Assembly (NCBI GenBank): GCA_903813345.2
Contig: CAIIXF020000007.1
Location: 10,049,730 to 10,113,729, forward strand
Length of the DNA stretch: 64,000 bases
Direction: 5' to 3'
DNA from: Owenia fusiformis
Lineage: Eukaryota; Annelida; Polychaeta; Sabellida; Oweniidae
How positions within the stretch are numbered: the stretch's first letter is position 1; every line of letters begins with the position of its first letter. Under the pieces are notes generated by a model, which ran no database searches, had not been told where the DNA came from, and worked only from the letters and a program-made list of their open reading frames with translations. Shown here piece by piece: positions 14,101 through 26,100 of the stretch. The position numbers and the translations under genes are program-made.

Positions 14101-17100
14101 AGCCTTATCGTATTGTATTTTAACTAAATCAAGTCAGACGTGCACAGTTTATTCGACAAAGAAGGCTTTCTGATTTTAATATTAACCGGTGATTACAAAC
14201 GTTTGATGATCACCTTTACTTGAGTGAATTGCCAAAGTGCGCGATCGGCGATCGGCGGAGCTTCTGTTTGCATACATGAAAAATCAAAATAAAGAAGGGC
14301 CATAATAATGGGCAATCTTAGGCCTACATGAAGATAAAAAAGACGATATGATTCAATGATATGATTTAACACAACGTATACGTAATTAAATCTCGGCACA
14401 TGAAAAAAACAAAAGTTTACTTTTAACTTACATCAATACTTAAAATGGCAGGTAGATGAGGCGATGATTTAATTAATAGTTATTAGTTATTTTGCGATCG
14501 GCCGCGGTTGATTTAGCACGTTATTTACGGTCTTTGTACTACGCCTATAGACGTCCTTGATTCTAAAAGACTGTGGGACGCTAATTTTAGTGGAAGTAAT
14601 TCATACCGATTGACTTATATTCAAAATCAACTAACTACATTTGATTTAGCAAGGCTAAACCCCATTATCCTGGGAATCGTCTTTATCTTTGTCGGATCAT
14701 TCAGGTGAGAAATTTATGACGTAATTCAATTGTTCTCTCCGCCAACGGATGGAATTGGATGCCGGTCTTTTCTCAAAATACAAGGTACTTTGACTGAATA
14801 CTGTGACTACAATTTTTGTAATCTTTTTACCAAAAACTAACATAAGCATAATCATATTCCAGATAAAATAATGTGGAAATTTTAAAAAAATCTATCGAGC
14901 CGTTTTTCTGTAAATTGAGATCTCCCGAGGGTAAAGTAAGTTTATGGTTTTCCCATAGGATTACATGTTAAATATGACAATATAAGCAGCATAGGCTCCT
15001 CAAAAATACGATCTTTGAACCTTACTTACTATATCTCAACTTATTTTTTTCTGTTTAAAATTTCTACAGCATATGTACACCACTTGTTTACATACACTGT
15101 GCGATTTTCAGGAAATTCTATCGAGGATATTTTTTGGCTGACGGACCAGGTCCCACCTTAAGCATGGCACATTGTCTAATAAGACTTTGGGGAGTAGTCA
15201 GCCATTTTGAAAAATGGCCACCATTTTTATGTGTGTTACTTTACAAGTATGTGTGCGATTTTTCAAAAATTTTAGAGGTGGCTACTTAAAAGCATATTAT
15301 TTCTTCTGATGGCAACTTGGCTAGTGAGCAACCATTTTGAAAATGGTGGCCTTTCTGGTGTGTTGTTTTATGATATTTGCTATTTGTTTGTAAAAATGCC
15401 AGCCATTTCTGTTCGATGGGATTCGCTACGCTTTGGCGTTGCCGTTGTTCTGGTTTGATTTCATTTCTAGAAATAATACACATTTTAAGAGATACTTTTA
15501 GAAATGCACATGTAAATTAAGAGGTTAAAAGAAAATGCAATTATACATGTTCATTAATTTCATATGGATATATATGTTGCACCACTGTTAATGCATGCGT
15601 GAACGTTATTCTCACAATTTTAGAAGTTATCAAAACTTACATAGAGGTGCAAAAGGTTGAGCCACCAGTCTCCCAGTCTCTTCAGAACCACAATGAAACA
15701 TTCCCTTCAGAAATAACTGACACTAAGTTATTAGACACATCATTAAATAAATCAAAGGCTCGTCTTGCGTCATCAGGGGCTATGGGGGCACGACGCCCTC
15801 CGTCAAAGTTGGCAGGACAAGTGAGTCGGAGTCACCTGGTGTCGAAGATGTGTACTCACAACAAGTCATACTGGCATAAAAGCAATTCCAGGCACTCTTA
15901 TTGTATTAAATATACGATATACTGAATTATATATACACTGTATATATACAAAATATACTGGTATTTGCATGATTTTTCACTTCATATGTACATCTTTCAA
16001 CTTCTTTTGAAGTACAGTGAGTGCTCAGTTGAGATTTTGCTTTTATCACTCTGTATGACTTGACGTGATAGCAGCGTCACACCAAATATAATTACGATAT
16101 TCATGTTCTGTATGTTGTACTTTATTTTCACAGAGAATCCACGTTGTATACTGAAGACCAGTTCAAACTTCGTAAAGCAGGTTGGTGGTGCTAGGTTGTC
16201 ACTTAGTACAAGAATCACTCAATAGATGTCAGAACTGAATTACCTTTAAAGAAATGAAATACAGTAAAACATGTCTTGATTGAACAGATTTGACCAACTA
16301 AAAGTATCCACACCAAAAGTATTAACGAGTACTGACAAAAGGGGAATGAGTGCAATATCCCAAAAATGTTATTTCATAAAAGTATTTGACTTAAAGGAAT
16401 TTACCTTAGTTAGGTGTTCACATGCTCATGTTTTACTGTATTGTATAATGTTCACCTCAGGGTTGAAATCTAGTGAGTGGTCTTTAAGGGACACACCTTG
16501 CATGTTTGTTCTTATTAATTCTGTAATATCATGTATGGGATGAAGTGCAATTTAACAGCAAGTCTGCAGTCTGTTCACAGTGTTGGGAGTTTCACATTCT
16601 TTAACTCATTTGTCTGGGTTTTTTTAAATCAAGTTTTTTCAAAATCTGAAATCAATTTTATAAAGAAGGTTTGTGGAAGTAATTAGTCGAGGTACTCTTT
16701 GCATGTTATATACTTCTAGTTACCAATTACCAGACAAATGAGTTCAGCCTTGCAAAAGTGTTTTCTTATTCAGCAACAGCGTTTTCTTATTCAGCAACAG
16801 TGTTTTCTTATACAGTTTTCAAGGTTCAATGGCAAACACATGAAGACAATGCCTGTTAAAAATAGCACCCTGGGCAGTTCTATCATTCATTCTGCATTGA
16901 TCTTGAATTTTGCAGAATTGATTTTCAAGGCATATTGATATATTCAATGGATGCTGAAACACTATTGCAAGGTTTTTTCAATAATGACTTGTTACTTGCA
17001 TGATATTAATAAACCACAGTTGTTCCTATTATGACTACGTAAACATGCATGGAGTTCTGCATTGCCCTAAGGCTGAACCAGACAAGGTAGGCTCACATGA

Positions 17101-20100
17101 TTTAATACCATATTTGTTAAGTTAGCTACTACCAGTCATTAGCTACTACTGTACCGTTAGAATGATACGCTTGGTTCATCAAGCTTTGTATTTGCCAATG
17201 TGATCCTTCCAAACATAGAGGATCAACCATCTCATTACAAAAATCCTAAGGATTTTGAGTTGTAGAGATCAAAGAATGACAAATAGGCTTATGATTCATA
17301 CACAGTTCTACTTACAAGTTTAAAGCATGTTTTATGATGGATTAACCACAGATAGGTTATCCCTGTGTTCTTAATTTGGCTGTTTAGAGTGTGTATTGCA
17401 TTGTATCAAGTAACAACCATCCACCCTGCTAAGCCCCTAGTCAGACCCTAGCTTCACCTACAGGAATACCTAACATTTCATTCATGTATATAAAGCAGTT
17501 CATCAAAGCTGTACTAATCCAAAGTACATGTTAACTTATTAATTGAGCATGGATTGAATTTTTTTAAAGAATGTATGCTACAAATGATAACCAAGTACTA
17601 AAACGCATGTGTTTATGAATCTAAATATTAGCATGAATATTCAAGCAAAATTTATACAAGATTTTTGTTAATTTATGTTTCTTTTTTTCTCTTTATGAAT
17701 TTTATTAACTTAATTAATTTACGGGTAAATAACTTTGAATCCTTAATTAATTTATGTAAATTACTTCCAAAATCACAAACCAAAAACTCTTTCTTTTCAA
17801 AGCATGTGTAGTTGGACACTGAAAAGTAGTTTTAATATTTCGCAGTAATTCAGAAATGATATTTGAAATGCACATGTTGAAATAGAGTTTAATCACATGT
17901 AACAAGATTAATAATGAAATGCATTTTTGCATACTGCATCAAATTATGTTCCACAATGATTATTTAAATTGGTTGGATGGTTAATAATTGAGGTATGATC
18001 TTCATACACTGTTAGTTTTTGAGTAATATATATGTACAGTGTACGATGTATACAAAAGAGGGAGCATTCAGAGAGGCACTTTGTTGACCATTATCTTCAG
18101 ATACTGATTATGAAATCATTAAACCAAGGCTGAATTAGGTTCTAATTACCAATTCACATTTTTGAATAACTGCGTGTTGTAATCCGCACTCTATCACATT
18201 CCTAATAATATCTGATATCAACCACCCATAATGATTTCTGCACTTTTCTGTTTTTTCATTCTACCAGTAAGTTTAATGATTTTTGATCAGATGCAAATTC
18301 TGTGCTCCTGTTTAAAACAAATGGTGGTTCCTAAAACACCTATTAATTTCACAATAACTTCTACACTATATACATATAATACTCATAGCTAATGGTGTTA
18401 TAAGATGATGCATCATTTGATACAATGCTATGCACTCTTACAGCCTCAGAAAAAGCGGAAAAAGATCGAAGCACCCAAGAAATCTGTCTCAAAACCCTTG
18501 GGTAAAATTCACGACCCTGTACCAAAACCTGGGTTTAAGGATAAGGCTGCTAAAAAAGGTCTTAGTATTAAAGTCGATGATGAATCTTCAAAGACTACTA
18601 GTGGTAGACCCCTCACTAAACTAGAGGAACTCAAACGTGAAATTGGATTAGAAAATCCACCAAGCACTCCACCATCTGCAAAAGAGACCAAGGACACTAT
18701 GTCTGCAATAAGAGCAGCTTTCAAAGAAATTGAAGAACTTGAAAAGGGTGACAGAAGCAAAGGAAAAAGAACAAGTAATGTCTTGGATAAGTTTGGAGGT
18801 GAACCAGAGGTTAAGAAAGAGAAGAAGAAATTGAATTTTGAAGACTTGTGTAAACAATTTCCACTTGATCAATCCAGGAGAAGCGTAAGTCCTGAGCCAA
18901 AATTTATATCAGATGAGAGAAAAGCCTGGATGAAAAACAAGACACCTATCAAAGATAAAAACCTTGATAAATCTATATCTTGTGAAAATATTAAAGATGT
19001 AGTGACTAAAATGGATAATAAGAAACCGAATGAACCCGCAGGGAAAAAACCTGCATGGATAGAAGACAAAACACAAACCAAAGCTTTATCTTCTGAAAAT
19101 ATTAAAGAAGCTGTAAATAAAACAGACAATGTAAAACCAGATACCTCGCCAGAGAGGAAGGCAGATACTCCTCCAAGAAAACAGAAAGCTTATGGCAGAA
19201 CCTCCAGCCTTATTGACACATCAACTGCAAAGAAAGGATTTGGTAGATCAACAAGTCTGATAGAAAATAGTGAAAATGACCTGTATGATCCTGAGTCCCC
19301 TTCCAGGAAGAAAAGAAATAGTTTATTTGATTCTGTATTTGGTAGATTCCAAAAAGATAAGTCAGTCGAGAAAGACAGCATTAAAACTCCTTTGAAAGAT
19401 AGACAATCTCTTAAAGATGAATCCCAAGAATTGATAGATAAAAAATCTCAGAAGGAGCAACCAAAAGCAGATGAATTAACTGAAAATAAAGTTTCCAAAG
19501 TAGCTGAACCAAAATCTCCAAAGTCACCAACAAGTGCAAAACTTGGGTGGCTGACTGACAGATTTAAACCTAAAAATGAAGTTGCTCCTGCCCCTTTGGT
19601 AGATAAATATAAGGATCCCAAATCAGAGAAAGATGTTAGCAAATCTCCAGAAATGGTGAAGAAAAATATGGACTGGACTGGGAAGAACAATAAAAAAACA
19701 GAAGAACCCATTGAAGTTTCAGATGTATCAAAGAAGAACATAGAAGGACCACCAACTAAAAAGCTTGGAAATATAACTGATAAATTTGATAAACAATCAA
19801 CTGACAATGAGCAAAACATAAAGAAATCAGATACAGATAAAAGAATGGATTTAAAAGAAGTTACTGGTACAAAAGACGTTAGTAAACCACCACCTAAAAA
19901 ACTTAGTGGTTTAATGGACAGGTTTCAGTCAGATGAGAAAAAGATTAAAGATTCAGTAAAAGACAAAAAGAGATCTTGGGGAAGTAAATCTGAGCAAAGT
20001 GAAAAGAAACAACCAGAAGCTCCAATGACCAGTATTGACAAAACTAAACAAGTAAAAGTAGATGACAAAAAGCAACCTGATAAAGATGGTATCATTGAGG

Positions 20101-23100
20101 TTGTGGACAAAAGGCCAGCTTGGATGAGAAATCTTGACAGAAGGGAGCCTAAGCAACTTCCATATGCAAGTCCAGCCCCTAAGAGAAAAGCAGAATCTAT
20201 GACTGCTATGAAATCAAAAGAAGATGAAGTGATGAAGGAGAAAGATAAACAATTGGGAGAAAGCATTGAGAATTTATCAAAAGAATTGGAAGATATAAAG
20301 AAAGAGAAACCAAAATTAGGAGGACTTATGAATCGATTTGAAATTGATACTTCAAAATCCAAAAGTGAAAAACTGAATAAGAAAGCAGAACCAAATAAAA
20401 AGTTTGGAGGAATTGCTGAAAAGTTTAACAAATCTCAGCCCAAAGATGATTTGAGGGTGTCAGCTGAATCCCTTGATAAGATCAAGGATAAAGTCATTCC
20501 AAAGAAAGAAGATGATGCTAAGAAGTTAGGAGAAATCAGCTCTAAGTTTGACAAATCAGTAGGAAAAAATGAAAGTAAAGAAGAGCTTAAACCAAAGAAA
20601 TTTGGAGGATTAGCTAGCAGGTTTGAAAGTCCAGCCACTGACAAAACAGACAATGTGAAAACAAGTAAAAAGAAAGATGACTTTATACAAAAGAAGTTTG
20701 GAGGTTTGGCTAGTAAGTTTGAAACTCCAGCCCCTGAAAAAATAGACAATATAAAAGCAGAAAGTGACAAGAAGGATGACCTCAAACAAAAGAAATTTGG
20801 AGGTTTGGCTAGTAAGTTTGAAACTCCAACCCCTGCAAAAACAGACAATGTTAAAACAAGTGAAAAGAAAGATGAACCCAAACAAAATAAATTTGGAGGT
20901 TTGGCTAGTAAGTTTGAAACTCCAACCCCTGCAAAAACAGATAATGTTAAAACAAGTGAAAAGAAAGATGAACCCAAACAAAAGAAATTTGGAGGTTTGG
21001 CTAGTAAGTTTGAAACTCCAGCCCCTGAAAAAACAGACACAGTAAAAACAAGTGAAAAGAAAGATGACCCTAACCAAAAGAAATTTGGAGGTTTGGCTAG
21101 TAAGTTTGAAATCTCAGCCACTGAAAAGACAGACAATGTTAAAACTACAGCTGAAAAGAAAGATGAACCTAAACAAAAGAAATTTGGAGGTTTGGCAAGT
21201 AAGTTTGAAACTCCAGTCCCTAAAAAAGCAGACAATATGAAAACTACAATTGAAAAGAAAGATGAGCCTAAACAAAAGAAATTTGGAGGTTTGGCTGGTA
21301 AGTTTGAAACTCCCGTTCTTGAAAAGGCAGATAATGCTAAAACAAGTGAGAAGAAAGATGAACCTAAACAAAAGAAATTTGGAGGTTTGGCTAGTAAGTT
21401 TGAAACTCAGGCCCCTGAAAAGACAGACAATGTGAAAACAAGTGAAAAGAAAGATGAGCCTAAACAAAAGAAATTTGGAGGTTTGGCAAGTAAGTTTGAA
21501 ACTCCAGTCCCTGAAAAGACAGACAATGTGAAAACAAGTGAAAAGAAAGATGAGCCTAAACAAAAGAAATTTGGAGGTTTGGCTAGTAGGTTTGAAACCA
21601 AAACCACAGAAAAAGTAGATGTGAAAGATTCAAAAAGATTTGGAGGATTAGCGGATAAGTTTGAAGCTAAAAAGAAAACAGATCCAAAAACAGAAATTAA
21701 GCAAAAAACAAAAGAGCCAAGTGACTCTGTAAAAACCTTTTCTGAGAAATCATCTAAAAAAGACCTGGATGTATCATCTATTGACAGTAAATTGAATGTG
21801 ACTGATACAAAGTCAAAAGACAGTAAATCAATGGCAGTAGATAAAAATGATAAATCAACTAAACCAGTAGAAACATTGAAGGAAGTATCTGAAATAAAAC
21901 ATGATAATATAAAGACAACATTACTGAAAAAAGATGAAGAAAAGAAAAGTGTAAACCCTTCAGCAGATAATGTTAATAAAGACACTAAGAAATTGGGCTC
22001 TTTGATGGGCAGATTTGAGAAGCAAACAGAACCTGCAAAACTCAAACCATGGCAGAAATCTAGCATTAAACGAGACATAAACACAAAGCTTAATGTTGAA
22101 AAGGTTTCAGATCAACAAAAGGTTGAACAACCATCAAGTCCTACAAAAAAATTAAAATCAGCCGAAGTTGATTTTGGGAAAGTTGAAGACAATCAGAAAG
22201 ACAGTAAAAAGTCAACATTAGGGCTTCTGACTGGAAAGTTTGATAAAGCAAAATCTGAGACTGTTGAAATAAAGATTGACAAACCAGATTTGTCTAAAGA
22301 TGAAAAAGCTGAAATTGAAACCATTGATGCAACGAAAGTATGGAATCTGAAACCGTTAGACGTTCAGAAAGCTAAGGATAATAGGAATGATCTTAAACCA
22401 ATTTCCCCTAAGGCTTCAGGTTCTCCCAGATCACCTGGAGGAGGAAGCATAAGTTCAATTATGGACAGATTTCAACAAAAATCTGATGTTAAAGTCCAGT
22501 TAAAAGGTGCCAAACCAAAAGCAGTACATGCAACACAGGAGACTGTGGAAATACCTTTAGTAAAAGCATTAAGCAAAGACAGTCCAGTTATTCAAACTTC
22601 TACAGCAATTGGTGGCACGTCAAAGCCACCTTCCACACCCACTACTAATGTGCATACCCAGTCAATGGCAACTGGAGGAATGTCTAACACAGAGGCTACT
22701 GCATCTGGGGGACCTGTCAATGTAGAGCTTCATATGCAAGGCAAAAAGGGAGGGTCAGCTAAAATTGTTGACACTGCGAAAGGCCCTGTTGGTATAAAAT
22801 TAAAGATAGGAAGTGGAGGAGTGTCTGTCATGGAAAGTAACAGAGAGATTAAATTCTCATCATCAGGGTCTGTTGTTTTATCATCTTCAGGGGCTACAGT
22901 TTTGACTTCAGGGGGTACTCCTCTGCAACCAGGTTCTCCTGGGATTACAATAAAGTTTGGTGGGAAGACTCCTCCTGTTGTTAAGTCAAATGCACCTTGG
23001 AAATACAGACTATGAAAATAATGTATTATAAATATAACTGTTTAGGAAATTCCTTAAACACCTTAGTACTCTGTGGGGTTCATTACAAGAAATGAATTAA

Positions 23101-26100
23101 TACGTCGAATTGTCTTGTCATGTATAAACTTGTTCATATATAATGTATATATGTGAATGGTGACAAATAACAGAGCATATTTGGAATTTTCGGTAAAACT
23201 TTTCGAACATATCATGTTTTAGATTTTTCAAATTTATTTTGTACAGTAAAACCTGTCCGATGGAATACCTCTCTGTAGGGAAAACCTATGAACAAGGAAT
23301 GATTTTCAAAAGAACCGAATATTTTTTCATTGACTTACATGTTAACGGACACTCTCTGTAGGGAAAACCTGTGAACAGGGAACAAGGAACACTATTTTGG
23401 GGCAAATTATGAAAATTCACCTGTGAACAAGGAATATGGAATATTGGTGACACTGTATATTCCATTATTTTTCAGAGGTGTGAAAGTTTTAAGCCAATAT
23501 CTGAATATAGAAAGCTTGGATTAATATGATTGAGATTAAGATAAGCCAATTGTTAACATGATGTAGCATCCCACCCACTGTTAATTACCCTGATTTATTT
23601 TAAAACTAGTACTAATCTGTTTGTTACTCATTATCATGACACTAATTCTTCCCTTCAAAAAACCTTCATAAACCGTATCAAATCAGTTGTGATAATCTAG
23701 AGACTGACACAATTGTTTTATGGAGATAACAGATAGTAACTACATGGTCATGTTGAGCCAAATCTCTTTAAATCTTTTACTGGTCCAACTTCTAGATTAT
23801 CAATGATATAAAATGGGGGTGATGAAACTTGAAATTTAGTTCTTAGCAATATATCTCTACACATCATATCAATAATTACATCAACTAGACATCATCAGAC
23901 ACTAGAAGCAGCTAAAATCAACATGGGGAGAACGTAACCAAGTATGGAGCCGGCATTTGTACAATTAATCAATATATATACAAATATGCTTATTCGACAA
24001 GTTTGAGTTTGCTGAAAGTGCGGCCCCTCTCTATAGGGAAAACCTCTGAACAAGGAAACTTTCCTTCAGTCCCAAGAGCATTCCCTGTTCGCAGGTTTTA
24101 CTGTATATATAGCGCCATAATACTAAGCTATGATATTATTTATTGAAGCAATATTACTTTTGCTTATTGTATAAACTTTCGCTGAGCTGTATATTATAAA
24201 TGGCTGGATGTTTGAAACTTGTCAATTTTTTGAAGTGTAAAATTATCAATTATGCTTTTAAAAGACAATATAATTTGTCATCTCAAGCAGTAAGAATAAA
24301 CAAGAAACTATTAGAAAGTACATGTATGTTATAGTTATTATATTTAGTGTCATGTTGTACCGATTTGGTACTTATTAGAAGGCACTGTTGGTGAACAATA
24401 GAAAGTATGAGAAGTTAGCTCTTGGAAAGGACAAGTCTCAGTTTGAAGAACAGTCTCCTGGGCTAATAATTTTGTTATGAAAAATAAAGAAATATCACTC
24501 AAATTAAATTAAGAATATTCAAAAGATGACATTTAAATCTACAAGATGTATAAATATCAAAATTGTCTGAAGCAGGCGTAACGTGCAGTAGACCGATTCA
24601 ATAAAAAAACAAGTCTCGATTTAGAGAAAGAAGTTAATCAGTGTATTGCACTAATAATTTTTCTATGAAAAATATAGAAATATCACCCAAATTAAATCAT
24701 GGATATTCAAAAGAGGAGGATCTACAAGATGTAAAAATATTAACATGCAGTAGACTTTGTTCTCCATACTGAGACTAGTCTTTTATTTTGAGAGCAAAAG
24801 TGTGACCATTATTCGATTGCAAGGAAATAGCTCCTGTCATATTATTATTTTGAAATCAACGATTGAATTGTCACTATGTCAGAAATATCACAACAATATG
24901 CACCCTTTATCTTTCCTATGTTATTCTACATTGTTGAATCTACCCTTGAGATTTCAGACAATTGAGATAAGATATTAATAGTTCTCTATAGGGTGTCTAC
25001 AAAACAAAGACCTAAGACCTAAGACCTACAAAACTAAGACCCCCCACGTTATAAAACTAAGACCCTGTTATAAAACTAAGACCCCCCATGTAATAAAACT
25101 AAGACCCTGTTATAAAACTAAGACCCCCCACGTTATAAAACTAAGACCCTGTTATAAAACTAAGACCCCCCACGTTATAAAACTAAGACCCTGTTATAAA
25201 ACTAAGACCCCCCACGTTATAAAACTAAGACCCTGTTATAAAACTAAGACCCCCCACGTTATAAAACTAAGACCCTGTTATAAAACTAAGACCCCCACGT
25301 TATAAAACTGAGACCCTGTTATAAAACTAAGACCCCCCACGTAATAAAACTAAGACCCTGTTATAAAACTAAGACCCCCCACGTTATAAAACTAAGACCC
25401 TGTTATAAAACTAAGACCCCCCACGTTATAAAACTAAGACCCTGTTATAAAACTAAGACCCCCACGTTATAAAACTAAGACCCTGTTATAAAACTAAGAC
25501 CCCCCACATTATAAAACTAAGACCCTGTTATAAAACTAAGACCCCCCACGTTATAAAACTAAGACCCTGTTATAAAACTAAGACCCCCCACGTTATAAAA
25601 CTAAGACCCTGTTATAAAACTAAGACCCCCCACGTTATAAAACTAAGACCCTGTTATAAAACTAAGACCCCCCACGTTATAAAACTAAGACCCCCCACGT
25701 TATAAAACTAAGACCCTGTTATAAAACTAAGACCCCCCACGTTATAAAACTAAGACCCTGTTATAAAACTAAGACCCCCCACGTAATAAAACTAAGACCC
25801 TGTTATAAAACTAAGACCCCCCACGTTATAAAACTAAGACCCTGTTATAAAACTAAGACCCCCCACGTTATAAAACTAAGACCCCCCACGTTATAAAACT
25901 AAGACCCCCCACGTTATAAAACTAAGACCCTGTTATAAAACTAAGACCCCCCACGTTATAAAACTAAGACCCTGTTATAAAACTAAGACCCCCCACGTTA
26001 CAAAACTAAGACCCTGTAATAAAACTAAGACCCCCCACGTTATAAAACTAAGACCCTGTTATAAAACTAAGACCCCCCACGTTATAAAACTAAGACCCTG

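Larger units (their letters stand above)
10890..15453 (+). mobile_element. Helitron-like element, copy 2, interrupted by a TTAA element
   Basis: Same ends as the copy at 3440-4766: A|TCCCATCGAAC on the left, the 3' hairpin and CTGG|TT on the right, and the inverted GTTCGATGGGA near the 3' end. The CCGT/ACGT microsatellite spans about 10927-11035. The tandem core is shorter because a 3.6-kb element (11556-15157) interrupts it at TTAA. Without that insertion the copy would be about 0.96 kb. Copy 1 supplies the uninterrupted reading of the same site (GAATACTTTAAGCATGGCAC). Confidence 0.72.

Noticed and set aside
15281-15483. Extra neurabin exon or separate gene at the right end of Helitron-like copy 2
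   Set aside because: The sequence is the conserved 3' end of the element and also occurs at 4.6-4.77 kb.
20435-22084. Long antisense frames opposite the giant exon (repeats of [10 protein letters not shown] and [11 protein letters not shown])
   Set aside because: Mirror images of the sense repeat array. The sense frame is far longer, continuous and has the splice phase of neurabin.
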